Below, in pieces: positions 8,453 to 16,031 of a DNA stretch of 64,000 nucleotides. The DNA is taken from contig JAHELJ010000017.1 in assembly GCA_024644235.1 (NCBI GenBank), forward strand, positions 31,623-95,622, in the 5' to 3' direction. The notes under the pieces are model-generated. The model was not told the DNA's origin. It saw only the letters and a program-made list of their open reading frames with translations, and did not search any database. This DNA is from Lewinellaceae bacterium (GTDB taxonomy: Bacteria; Bacteroidota; Bacteroidia; Chitinophagales; Saprospiraceae). The translations under genes and the position numbers were made by a program. The stretch's first letter is position 1. Each line of letters starts with the position of its first letter.

Positions 8453-9455
8453 AGACCTTGCTATTTAGGTATTCCAAAATTAGTTGTGCTGCTGTAGACA
8501 CCACCGGCTTTCCCGTAAACAACTCCAACTGAGTGATTCCGCCGATGCTCATCGTATTCAGTTCAGAAAGCACCCTTTTGCCGTGGTCTCCCACCAAGGT
8601 ATCGAAACCAAAAATGACAATTCCTTTCTCCCAAAGTTTAGGAATAAGTCGATTAGCAATCTCCACCTCTTGTTGATCAGGCTCTGACCGAATTGCCTGA
8701 CCGCCTTGCGATACATTACATATCCAATCTCCTTCTGCAGGAAGACGCAAAGTGCCTCCCAATAATTGTCTATTTACCACAATATTTCTTTTATCACCTT
8801 GATCTACATTTTCTAAGAATTTCATTGCCAGGTACTCAATGACCCTGAGTTTGCTGAGTTTCCTTTCGAATTGAGCGAAACTCAAAACCTGCCCTTGATC
8901 CCAAACTTTGTTTGCCTGAACATCCAATCTGATAACTCCGTCTCCACCGTAAGTGTTTAATGGTTTTAGGACGATCGGAAATTCACTAGCAAAGTCCCGG
9001 ATTTCTTTAAAGCTATTACAAAGTGCCATAGGTGGACATAGCTCTGGAAACTGGAGTAAATACTTTTTTGAGCTGGTTTCAATAATCCCGCTTGGCCGAT
9101 TAACTATTGCATCTGTTTTAAAGTGTTTGTTGAGCAGGGTAAAGAATACCGCATCCGGCGGTGGAGGCATTCGAATCAAAATCGCATTGTAGTTTGAAAG
9201 ATCAGCCAGCTGCATTTGTCGATTCAGGATATGGCTCTCAATCGAATAAATAAACCCTTCATCGACTGGAGTCACAAAGAACTTCCTTGCAGATTTCCCG
9301 GAAAAAAAATCCAGATTCACAGATAGTGCACGGCTGGCTACATCTACCCTTTTGGTGTATTTACTCTGAGCCATTGCTCTGGCCAGAGCATACAGAGAGT
9401 TTTCAACGGTATGCCGGCTATGATCAGTAAGAATGAGAAGATTGAGTCCAGCCAT
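8427..9455 (-). CDS. Glutathione-synthetase-like ATP-grasp ligase
   Basis: A 342-residue ligase that resembles prokaryotic glutathione synthetase along its length. It has ILIRMPPPPDAVFF (91-105, compare the GshB MRKDPP segment), IVNRPSGIIETSSKKYLL, the ATP-grasp lysine Lys164 in IVLKPLNTYGGDGVIRL, GDKRNIVVN, a GG-rich NVSQGGQA loop and the terminal metal-binding SELNTMS. It should form an amide bond through an acyl phosphate. No glutamate-cysteine ligase is nearby, so glutathione is not assured as product. Its ATG at 9455 directly abuts the stop codon of the 485-aa protein. Confidence 0.83.
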   Translation of the reverse strand: MAGLNLLILTDHSRHTVENSLYALARAMAQSKYTKRVDVASRALSVNLDFFSGKSARKFFVTPVDEGFIYSIESHILNRQMQLADLSNYNAILIRMPPPPDAVFFTLLNKHFKTDAIVNRPSGIIETSSKKYLLQFPELCPPMALCNSFKEIRDFASEFPIVLKPLNTYGGDGVIRLDVQANKVWDQGQVLSFAQFERKLSKLRVIEYLAMKFLENVDQGDKRNIVVNRQLLGGTLRLPAEGDWICNVSQGGQAIRSEPDQQEVEIANRLIPKLWEKGIVIFGFDTLVGDHGKRVLSELNTMSIGGITQLELFTGKPVVSTAAQLILEYLNSKVYGDLSFSS

Positions 9456-10913
9456 TTACTGACCTTCGAGGATCTCTTTGATGAGAACTGGATCGTTGTT
9501 GAGGGATTCAAACAGCTTCATCCGAAACCTGCCTTTTGAGTTATGCATTTTTTCAGCCATTCTGTCAATTGCAATTGTTGATAGAATCGTCTGGATATAA
9601 GCTTCAATCAGATCGTCAAGTCCCAATCCCAGTTTGTGAAAGTCACGACGATCCATCATCAGCAGGCGAGAAGTATCAGTTGTCCAGGTTCCATCCTGTT
9701 GGCGGCTGCTGAGATTTGTCCCAAGCATGTCCCAGGACCTCACTCCTGTCTCAAGTGTCTCCACGAGTGGATTGGGAGCCCGGCGCGAGTAAACGCAGAT
9801 TGGTCGCATTCCATCATCAGTAGATTGAATCATCATACGCAGATCAAACACATAGGTCCTGCCTTTGAGATTGGGGATCGTTCCCACATGATAAAACTTG
9901 CCTTTGCTGGTTTTGGAACTCCAGTGATAGTTACCGATCAGACTTTGAACGATGAATTTGTCATACTCAAAATCTAGCTGCATAAAGGCATTCAGTTCAC
10001 TGCGGTTTACGATTGTATACACTCCCTGGCCGGCGTTGCTATATGGTACTTTGACCACCGCTTGACCGCCCATCTTATTGATCCACAACGGGACTTCGTT
10101 TTTCGAAACATCCCAAATCGTAGCTGGAATATTTAGCTCAAGGCCAAAACTCTGTATTTCTGCATTATACAGGTCATAAGCTTTGGCAGCCACCATCTTA
10201 TTTCGCCCCCCGGCAAGGCAGGATGCGATGGGGTTTAGAATACGAGTTTTTGTATGGAGTGGTATCCGTGTCCAGGGCTTCTGGGTTACATAGCGAAATG
10301 CCGCCCGCACTGGCGTCCAACCCCCCCGATCATCTCTTACTTCTAATATTCCATCTGTGAAGCGAGCCGGTGGATCAGGATCATCTTTAAAGAAGGGCAT
10401 GAAATAAACTGGTTCTTGAAAAACATCAGCTATCACCTTGGCGTATCCGCTGGTCTCCATGGGGTTTTTGTCGTACAGTACCGCAAGTACACCATCGACC
10501 AGGCCTCTTTTATTGTCCAGCATTGATTTGAAAGTGCCCTCAATCAATCTGCGGTATCCTCCTTGCTCTTTATGTTCTACCGCCAATGGCATTGATTTCT
10601 GACCCGAGGGACAGGAATTGTTCTCGATGATTATCATCTGCTTGTTTCCTCCTGCCGTGGTCACATTGATCAGATCTGCACCCGCCCACCGAAAGAATTT
10701 GGTGTTGGTTTCGAGAATAGATTGGAGAAACTCCCGATCAACTCTGGGATGTAGATGGCAGTATCTATCCACTATCCTTTGACTATCAAGAGTGAGGAAG
10801 AACTGGATCATGGGATGGATCGTGGCATTCAATGCTTTTTCATACCAATGATCTTCAGCTTCGAAACTTCCGGGTTGAAATACCCTGACCTTATGTGTTG
10901 TGACAACTTTCAA
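9456..10913 (-). CDS. Unusual ATP-grasp-like protein, candidate amide ligase
   Basis: A 485-residue cytosolic protein with ATP-grasp-like marks: Lys288 in GGQAVVKVPYSNAGQGVY (a lysine followed by a glycine-rich loop), a later VFDLRMM segment (about 360) like the D-x-R metal/substrate strand, and ENNSCPSG (97-104), which recalls the PSG motif of circularly permuted ATP-grasp enzymes. The length exceeds standard ligases. I could not assign a named family. Translation appears to start at TTG 10913, since no ATG follows the in-frame stop upstream. It is the first gene of the three-gene unit with a GshB-like ligase and an aspartoacylase-type hydrolase. The ATP-grasp assignment is inference. Confidence 0.68.
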   Translation of the reverse strand: MKVVTTHKVRVFQPGSFEAEDHWYEKALNATIHPMIQFFLTLDSQRIVDRYCHLHPRVDREFLQSILETNTKFFRWAGADLINVTTAGGNKQMIIIENNSCPSGQKSMPLAVEHKEQGGYRRLIEGTFKSMLDNKRGLVDGVLAVLYDKNPMETSGYAKVIADVFQEPVYFMPFFKDDPDPPARFTDGILEVRDDRGGWTPVRAAFRYVTQKPWTRIPLHTKTRILNPIASCLAGGRNKMVAAKAYDLYNAEIQSFGLELNIPATIWDVSKNEVPLWINKMGGQAVVKVPYSNAGQGVYTIVNRSELNAFMQLDFEYDKFIVQSLIGNYHWSSKTSKGKFYHVGTIPNLKGRTYVFDLRMMIQSTDDGMRPICVYSRRAPNPLVETLETGVRSWDMLGTNLSSRQQDGTWTTDTSRLLMMDRRDFHKLGLGLDDLIEAYIQTILSTIAIDRMAEKMHNSKGRFRMKLFESLNNDPVLIKEILEGQ

Positions 10914-10986
10914 TACCTGGTGTTTGAAATGACATTGCTAGTTATCCATTTGTGAGGAATTGAGCAATAGTTATGGATCTTCTTTA

Positions 10987-11021
10987 CAAAAAAAGGAGAA
11001 GCCGCTTTCGGCCTCTCCTTT
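10987..11021 (-). terminator. Rho-independent terminator of the coiled-coil protein gene
   Basis: Stem AAAGGAGA/GCCG with CGGC/TCTCCTTT (10992-11021, one internal mismatch), loop CTTT. On the minus strand it is followed by seven T. It lies 32 bases after the stop at 11054 and separates that gene from the ATP-grasp unit. Confidence 0.82.
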
Positions 11022-11053
11022 AAGTTATCTATAAACCCTAAAAAACCTTACTC

Positions 11054-11740
11054 TTATTGATATTTTGACACTTCGGCTTTGGCGTCATTCAACACCGCCT
11101 TCTGAGTTTCGATCTCATCTTTCTTGGCAGCTTGCTCTTCAAGATTCATTTGAATGTTAGACTCCATTTTAGCGATTTGAGCCTTAGCATCCTCAATTTT
11201 CTTGTGAAAGGACATATTCTCCCTTTCCAATTTTTCAAGATCGCGCTCAAGATCTTTTAATGACTTCTCTTCCATCGTGAGCATGACTTCTGCCTGATTT
11301 TTCGCTACATAGCGGGCAAACTCTGTCAGTATATTGCTAGCATAGGCTCCCTTCTCGGGATAATCTTCGTTGCTGAGATAAGCTCCGCCCAAATCAAACC
11401 AACTGAATACATTGACTTCATCAGCAGATTGCTCGGTGAACCGAGCGTAGACATCCACTGTATTCTGACTCATCTCTGGTATCTTACAATCATCCGAAAA
11501 GATCTCTCCTGTCTTCTTGTCAGTTTTCGTTTTTCCTTTAAACCTCTTCACGAATTTGTCCCAGTAACCGCTTGTTGATTTAAGGTCGGCTCCATAGATC
11601 GTGATCGTAAAGGCATTATGTTCTCCTTGACTCATGAATCTTTGAACCTCTGTGACTTCTCCGACGTTTGATTCTCTTTCCTGAGCTATCATTGAAATCG
11701 TCAGCAAGCCGAATCCCAGTGTTACAATGAATTTAGTCAT
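11054..11740 (-). CDS. Exported protein with C-terminal coiled coil, unknown function
   Basis: A 228-residue protein with a signal peptide (MTKFIVTLGFGLLTISMIAQ). Residues 30-140 form a beta-rich region (HNAFTITIYGADLKS; SADEVNVFSWFDLGGAYLS). Residues 150-228 are a highly charged heptad-rich coiled coil (KSLKDLERDLEKLERENMSFHKKIEDAK and on). It resembles small exported Bacteroidota proteins without known function. A candidate ECF promoter (11765-11789) drives it divergently from the operon that encodes the ECF sigma factor, so I infer it belongs to that stress response. Confidence 0.75.
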   Translation of the reverse strand: MTKFIVTLGFGLLTISMIAQERESNVGEVTEVQRFMSQGEHNAFTITIYGADLKSTSGYWDKFVKRFKGKTKTDKKTGEIFSDDCKIPEMSQNTVDVYARFTEQSADEVNVFSWFDLGGAYLSNEDYPEKGAYASNILTEFARYVAKNQAEVMLTMEEKSLKDLERDLEKLERENMSFHKKIEDAKAQIAKMESNIQMNLEEQAAKKDEIETQKAVLNDAKAEVSKYQ

Positions 11741-11764
11741 GATATAAATTTTTAATCCGACCTA

Positions 11765-11789
11765 GAGACGTGGAGGTTTGATTTGGTCA
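11765..11789 (-). promoter_or_regulatory. Candidate ECF promoter, minus direction
   Basis: On the minus strand TGACCAA (11783-11789), 13 bases, then GTCTC (11765-11769), 25 bases before the ATG at 11740. Its -35 box is one arm of the perfect inverted repeat TTGGTCACA-TGCT-TGTGACCAA (11783-11804) shared with the divergent promoter. Confidence 0.6.
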
Positions 11790-11797
11790 CATGCTTG

Positions 11798-11823
11798 TGA
11801 CCAATATTTGGATGAACTGTCTA
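11798..11823 (+). promoter_or_regulatory. Candidate ECF promoter upstream of MscS/sigma operon
   Basis: TGACCAA (11798-11804), 14 bases, then GTCTA (11819-11823), 17 bases before the ATG at 11841. It is the right arm of the same inverted repeat as the divergent promoter. It precedes the operon that contains the sigma factor itself, which would give autoregulation. Confidence 0.62.
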
Positions 11824-11840
11824 TATTCAAACTTCATCCT

Positions 11841-12413
11841 ATGACAAGATTCATCTGGAGTCTAGTTTTGGTTCTAACACTTGTGCTGGCTTTGATCCTG
11901 GGTGTTGCTGCGCTTGCTCATCACTTTATATCCAAATATGAGGGCCGACAAGTCAACACTACCATCTCAACCAATCTTGATTCCCTGGATCAAATTCTAT
12001 TCATTCATGGCAATGTGGAAGATTCGGTTTTCATATCCTCTTTGAGATTAGAGTTATTAGCCATCGATGAAAAAAATTATCACACTCGCGCTTCTACTTT
12101 TGGTCGCAGATTGTCCAAGTATATTGACAAGTCGTTTGAACCAGTTTGGATACATATCCTTGAGCGTCAGGGTCAATCAGCTATCGATGATCTGAAGATC
12201 ACTAGCCGTTTGGTTGAAGTTTATGAAAGGTTTTCACTTTCCGATCCAGCACAATCAAAGGAGGCCATCACCTGCGGAGAGGAAGCCACTAGTTGGCCTT
12301 CAGCCACCAAAATCGAACAAGCTGAAGATTGCTATTTCCAATTGAGAAGTCTAAAGAGGGAGCTGGATTTTGCCAACTTCAGTAATTTGATGATCCTTTC
12401 TAAAAGTGAATAA
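11841..12413 (+). CDS. Membrane-anchored protein of unknown function in the MscS/ECF operon
   Basis: A 190-residue protein with one N-terminal membrane helix (about residues 5-27, FIWSLVLVLTLVLALILGVAALAH) and a charged helical remainder with no Cys pair or known motif. I start it at the ATG at 11841, just after the candidate ECF promoter; the longer open frame from 11778 would include the promoter. The stop codon abuts the ATG of the MscS gene. A role in sensing membrane stress or in controlling the channel or sigma factor is only inferred from position. Confidence 0.7.
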   Translation: MTRFIWSLVLVLTLVLALILGVAALAHHFISKYEGRQVNTTISTNLDSLDQILFIHGNVEDSVFISSLRLELLAIDEKNYHTRASTFGRRLSKYIDKSFEPVWIHILERQGQSAIDDLKITSRLVEVYERFSLSDPAQSKEAITCGEEATSWPSATKIEQAEDCYFQLRSLKRELDFANFSNLMILSKSE

Positions 12414-13298
12414 ATGACAGATTGGATTAATTACAAGATTCTTGAATTTGGTTCAGTGACAATTACAGTTGAGAACATCCTGATAGTTGTTGCTATTTTA
12501 CTCATCACCAAATTGGCTTTGATATTGGTGCACTATGGCCTTGCCAAAAAGCTTGGCAAACAATCTCCGGGAGCGGTGGATGAGGGTAAGAAGTATGCCT
12601 ACCAAAAAGTTCTCACTTACCTATTCTACTTCGTTGCTACCATTTTGATCTTTCAATCATTCGGCCTCAAACTCACCGTGCTACTCACCGGCTCAGCAGC
12701 GTTGTTGGTTGGAGTAGGTATTGGGCTACAGCAGACATTCAACGACCTAATTTCGGGATTTATCTTACTAACAGAGGGATCAGTGAAAAAAGGCGACATC
12801 GTTAATATTGCTAGTATTATCGGCACAGTAAAGGAGATTGGAATCAGAACCTCCAAGATCGAAACCCGAGATGATATTGTCATGATTATCCCGAATTCTA
12901 AATTGGTAGTCGAAAACGTAATCAACTGGAGTCACAATGCCTTACCGACCCGATTTCAAGTATTGGTTGGTGTTGCTTATTCTTCAAATCCAGAAGAGGT
13001 TACTACCCTCCTCCTGAAGGCAGCTAATCAACATCCGTCGGTATTGAAAAATCCAGGACCAAGTGTTCAGTTCAAGGATTTTGGCAATTCATCGATCGAT
13101 TTCATCCTGCATTTTTATACATTGGATTTTCTGGGAGTGGACCAAATCAAAAGTCAACTACGCTACATTATCTTTGACCTATTCGGAAAAAATGAAGTAC
13201 AAATACCGTTTCCCCAAACTGATCTGTGGATAAAAGAAATGCCTCTAAATAGTAAGCTAATCGCACAGTTGGAGCCGAAAACCAGCAAAAAACATTGA
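12414..13298 (+). CDS. MscS-family mechanosensitive ion channel
   Basis: A 294-residue small-conductance mechanosensitive channel. It has an N-terminal membrane helix (ILIVVAILLITKLALILVHYG), a second (YLFYFVATILIFQSFG), and then the pore-lining TM3-type segment LLTGSAALLVGVGIGLQQTFNDLISGFILL. The MscS beta domain follows (VKKGDIVNI.., DDIVMIIPNSKLV). It opens under membrane tension to release solutes during hypo-osmotic shock. It lies in one operon with the membrane protein before it and the ECF sigma gene after it, overlapping the latter by 4 bases. Confidence 0.9.
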   Translation: MTDWINYKILEFGSVTITVENILIVVAILLITKLALILVHYGLAKKLGKQSPGAVDEGKKYAYQKVLTYLFYFVATILIFQSFGLKLTVLLTGSAALLVGVGIGLQQTFNDLISGFILLTEGSVKKGDIVNIASIIGTVKEIGIRTSKIETRDDIVMIIPNSKLVVENVINWSHNALPTRFQVLVGVAYSSNPEEVTTLLLKAANQHPSVLKNPGPSVQFKDFGNSSIDFILHFYTLDFLGVDQIKSQLRYIIFDLFGKNEVQIPFPQTDLWIKEMPLNSKLIAQLEPKTSKKH

Positions 13299-13870
13299 TC
13301 GATAAGAGCATAAAGGATTTGTCAGATGAAGAAATTGTTCAGGCTATCGTGGAGCAAGGAAAGGTCTCCCTCATGGAGGTCTTATATGATCGGTATGAAC
13401 GGAAAGTGTTCTATAAATGCTTGGGCATCACTCGTGATTCAGAAATCTCAAAAGATTATGCTCATGATATTTTTATCAAGATTTTTACAAAACTGCAGCA
13501 GTTCAAAGGCACGTCAAATTTTTCACTTTGGGTACACTCCATTACCTATAACTACTGTATGGATCAGATAAAGAAAAAGAAGAAGCTCACATTCTCAGAG
13601 TTGAGTAACAGCCATGAACCAAGAGATATTGGTGATATTGAAAATGAAAACCGAGAACTGATGGAATTGCGACATGAATCATTGGACGCCTGTATGGCCG
13701 AGTTGAGTCAGTCGGAAAGGATGATACTGGTAATGAGGTACCAGGATAATCTATCAGTTACTCAAATCGCAGAAACCTTGGAGGTGGGTGAAAGTGCGGT
13801 TAAAATGCGGCTAAAACGATCAAGAGACAAATTGGCGCAGAGGTTGCAAGAAATTACAAGTATATCCTGA
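13295..13870 (+). CDS. ECF-type RNA polymerase sigma factor
   Basis: A 191-residue sigma-70-family factor. Region 2 contains YDRYERKVFYKCLGI..KDYAHDIFIKIF and the WVHSITYNYCMDQIKKKKK promoter-melting stretch. Region 4 contains LSQSERMILVMRYQDNLSVTQIAETLEVGESAVKMRLKRSRDKL, a standard helix-turn-helix. Translation starts at TTG 13295, overlapping the MscS stop by 4 bases (TTGA), so output is coupled to the channel. No membrane anti-sigma gene follows; instead an 86-aa soluble protein does. The candidate motif TGACYMA-N13/14-GTCYH lies upstream of its operon and of six neighbours. Confidence 0.92.
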   Translation: MIDKSIKDLSDEEIVQAIVEQGKVSLMEVLYDRYERKVFYKCLGITRDSEISKDYAHDIFIKIFTKLQQFKGTSNFSLWVHSITYNYCMDQIKKKKKLTFSELSNSHEPRDIGDIENENRELMELRHESLDACMAELSQSERMILVMRYQDNLSVTQIAETLEVGESAVKMRLKRSRDKLAQRLQEITSIS

Positions 13871-13873
13871 CTT

Positions 13874-14134
13874 ATGAGTCATCAACCTGAAAAGGCCGAT
13901 ATCAGAAAACACCTCGAAAAGCAGTTTCGAGAATATCTGCCTAAAGAAGATGTTCCGGAAAGCCTTAAGGACGAGGTTTTTCAATCGCTGGATAGAATTC
14001 GGTTTGCTGCCGAATTGATGGATCTATTCACAGGAAAATTTACAGCATCGGAGCTGGAGTTTCTTAATTTAATTTCTGAACAGAGAGAGTCTCCCGCTGC
14101 ATCTGAAACAGAACCCGGAACAGACCCCCATTAG
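13874..14134 (+). CDS. Small soluble protein, candidate partner of the ECF sigma factor
   Basis: An 86-residue acidic protein that starts 3 bases after the sigma factor. It has no membrane helix and no zinc-binding His-x3-Cys-x2-Cys motif of ZAS anti-sigma factors. A helical core (EDVPESLKDEVFQSLDRIRFAAELMDLFTGKFTASELEFLNLI) is followed by a disordered tail. Position fits a short anti-sigma or sigma-binding regulator; the sequence alone does not prove this. Its end overlaps the convergent PPK2 gene by 4 bases. Confidence 0.6.
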   Translation: MSHQPEKADIRKHLEKQFREYLPKEDVPESLKDEVFQSLDRIRFAAELMDLFTGKFTASELEFLNLISEQRESPAASETEPGTDPH

Positions 14135-14895
14135 ATACTGTATGGAACGACAATCTCAGGGTCAGGGAGTTCTATTTTCGGATCCCTACCGTCATAGTCA
14201 AATTTCGAAAGCACATAGTTAATCGCTCCAATTCTTCCCTTTTCCCTTTCATTTCCTTTTACAATAACCCAAGGATTCTTCAACGTGCTTGTACCATTAA
14301 ACATTTGGTTCTTATACCGTGTAAAATCATCCCATTTTTCGGTAGCCAACAAGTCCACCGGACTAACCTTCCAGTGCTTGAGTGGACTCGACATTCGGCT
14401 TTGGATCCTTTCCTTTTGCACACCTAGATTAATGGAAAACCATAACTTAACGAGGATAATACCGTCATCTACCAGCATGTCCTCCACCTGTACAACCTGT
14501 TTCATGAATCGATCATATTCTTCAGCTGTACAGAATCCCATCACCGGCTCCACGACGGCACGATTGTACCAGCTGCGATCGAAGAAGACGATTTCTCCGG
14601 CATTCGGCAGTTCTTTGAGGTATCTTTGAAAATACCATTGGCCCATCTGGACTTCAGACGGTTTTCCTAAAGCAACTACCCTGTAATGCCGTGGATTGAG
14701 AAACTGGGAAAACCTGAAGATAGCACTACCTTTTCCAGCAGTGTCTCTTCCTTCAAAAATGATCACCAATCTCTTTTTGCTTTCAAATATGTATTTCTGC
14801 AATTTGAGTAACTCCACCTGCAGGAAATACAATTCCTCGATGTACATCGGATTTACCTGGTAGTAATCCTCTAGAGTGCGTTGTTTAATACTCAT
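14131..14895 (-). CDS. ppk2: Polyphosphate kinase 2 (PPK2 family)
   Basis: A 254-residue PPK2-fold phosphotransferase that moves phosphate between polyphosphate and nucleoside diphosphates. Walker A is GRDTAGKGS (49-57), and the second conserved block is FFDRSWYNRAVVEPVMGF, holding the catalytic Asp and lid Arg residues. KHWKVSPVDLLATEKWDDFTRYK is the family's adenine-side motif. One domain and this length fit class I. It follows the 189-aa membrane protein by 3 bases and so falls under the candidate ECF promoter at 15491-15516, a link between polyphosphate and envelope or osmotic stress. Confidence 0.92.
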   Translation of the reverse strand: MSIKQRTLEDYYQVNPMYIEELYFLQVELLKLQKYIFESKKRLVIIFEGRDTAGKGSAIFRFSQFLNPRHYRVVALGKPSEVQMGQWYFQRYLKELPNAGEIVFFDRSWYNRAVVEPVMGFCTAEEYDRFMKQVVQVEDMLVDDGIILVKLWFSINLGVQKERIQSRMSSPLKHWKVSPVDLLATEKWDDFTRYKNQMFNGTSTLKNPWVIVKGNEREKGRIGAINYVLSKFDYDGRDPKIELPDPEIVVPYSI

Positions 14896-14898
14896 CCT

Positions 14899-15468
14899 CT
14901 ATCGATTTATGGAAATGCTGTCATTTTCCTCTTGAGATGGGCCTTCAATGGGGTGTGCTTTGTAGTCATAAGAGAACACAATCGTACCAACCCGCTTACT
15001 TAGTGACATGACAGGTGCAGATATTATCCAGCTTTGCCCTTGTTGATCTACAAATACATACTCACGCTCAGTAATGTTTTTTGGATAGTATTCACGATAC
15101 CTTTGACCTTCACGCTTTTTGTCCGAAGAAAGCTTGATTCTGCCATTCTCCTCGATATAGTCGACAACCTTGATCCTGGGTTCTTTGACCATTTCTTCTA
15201 TGATCTGCGAAGCTTCGTCAAGGTTTTTCCTAAGGATACTCCCCCTCACTGCCCACGAAAAGGTCTTGCCGACATAATGAAGATGTTCGCTGGCAACCTG
15301 AAACCTGGCTTGAGCGATGGCATCCCTCCACTCTATTCTCTCAGTATCCAGCTTTTTCTCGATCTCCTTCACTTCAACCTCCTTTTTGAGGTAGAAGTAG
15401 AGGCTCACAGCGGATAGCGTCAGAATGAGACCATACCAGAACCAGTTCCTTTTGAGATGTTGTTTCAT
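14899..15468 (-). CDS. Single-pass membrane protein with extracytoplasmic domain, unknown
   Basis: A 189-residue protein with a membrane helix at about 8-26 (NWFWYGLILTLSAVSLYFYL), a charged helix (KKEVEVKEIEKKLDTERIEWRDAIAQARFQV) and a beta-rich C-terminal part (FVDQQGQSWIISAPVMSLSKRVGTIVFSYDY) that looks like a PAS/Cache-type sensory fold. No effector domain is attached. It is encoded immediately before ppk2 and preceded by a candidate ECF promoter. A sensory role in stress is inferred only. Confidence 0.65.
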   Translation of the reverse strand: MKQHLKRNWFWYGLILTLSAVSLYFYLKKEVEVKEIEKKLDTERIEWRDAIAQARFQVASEHLHYVGKTFSWAVRGSILRKNLDEASQIIEEMVKEPRIKVVDYIEENGRIKLSSDKKREGQRYREYYPKNITEREYVFVDQQGQSWIISAPVMSLSKRVGTIVFSYDYKAHPIEGPSQEENDSISINR

Positions 15469-15490
15469 CGATCTATGACCTACATTTTTA

Positions 15491-15516
15491 AAGACTTAGA
15501 TTCTTTATTTGAGTCA
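15491..15516 (-). promoter_or_regulatory. Candidate ECF promoter for membrane protein/ppk2 operon
   Basis: Minus strand TGACTCA (15510-15516), 14 bases, then GTCTT (15491-15495), 22 bases before the ATG at 15468. It is a one-to-two-base variant of the TGACCAA...GTCTC motif. Confidence 0.5.
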
Positions 15517-15622
15517 CCGCAGACCATACTGTCGCAGCACTAATACCGGTTGCTTCACAGAAGCTCAAGGGAGGAATGAAGCAGCTCAAAAAATTTTAAC
15601 TAAAAAAAAGAAAAAAAAAGTG

Positions 15623-15647
15623 TGACTCAAGATACTATGTGAGTCTA
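15623..15647 (+). promoter_or_regulatory. Candidate ECF promoter for histone-like gene
   Basis: TGACTCA (15623-15629), 13 bases, then GTCTA (15643-15647), in the 317-base gap between divergent genes. GACTCA..TGAGTC (15624-15645) also makes an inverted repeat across it. It is 138 bases from the ATG, leaving a long leader. A second weaker promoter-like pair (TTTG 15723, CATTTG about 15750) lies nearer the gene. The rest of the gap (oligo-A tract 15602-15619) shows no gene. Confidence 0.42.
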
Positions 15648-15785
15648 TATATCAATTTATGTGAGTGCAGGAGATGTCTTGCCACAATTGAAGAACTAAG
15701 TTTAGATTTCCATCTAGACAATTTTGTGAATATCATCCACCCTGCACTCATTTGGTTTCACTTTTATTAAAAAATGTTTTAAAGC

Positions 15786-15974
15786 ATGAAAACTGTAAAA
15801 GTTCAAAAGAAAGCAGCTGCTAAAAGCACCGTTGCTAAGGCTAAACCTGCTACTACTGCCAAAAAAACAGTAGCTAAAGCTAAAACCACTGCAACTGCTA
15901 AGAAAGCTGCTCCGGCCAAAACTACCGCTCCCAGGAAGGTAGCTAAGCCAGCTGCTAAAATGAAAAAGAAGTAA
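15786..15974 (+). CDS. Histone H1-like Lys/Ala/Pro-rich DNA-binding protein
   Basis: A 62-residue protein made almost entirely of Lys, Ala, Thr, Pro and Val in repeated AKAKPA/TAKKT/AAKK units, like the C-terminal tail of histone H1 and bacterial Hc1-type proteins. There is no globular domain. Such basic peptides bind and compact DNA. Codon choice is repetitive but in frame throughout, with ATG at 15786 and a strong terminator 18 bases after the stop. The gene sits inside the stress island and may be under the ECF candidate promoter. Confidence 0.85.
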   Translation: MKTVKVQKKAAAKSTVAKAKPATTAKKTVAKAKTTATAKKAAPAKTTAPRKVAKPAAKMKKK

Positions 15975-15992
15975 GAACAGCTTGAATATTAT

Positions 15993-16028
15993 CCGAGGGG
16001 TTGGTCACAGACCAGCCCCTCGGTTTTT
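15993..16028 (+). terminator. Rho-independent terminator of the histone-like gene
   Basis: A long GC-rich stem (CCGAGGGG..GGTC with GACC..CCCCTCGG, 15993-16023) around ACA, followed by TTTTT. It also insulates the convergent corA-like gene that ends at 16032. Confidence 0.9.
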
Positions 16029-16031
16029 CTA

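Noticed and set aside
15998..16008. TTGGTCAC sequence, a match to the ECF -35 box on the minus strand
   Set aside because: It is part of the terminator stem of the histone-like gene and no GTCYH box follows at the right distance.
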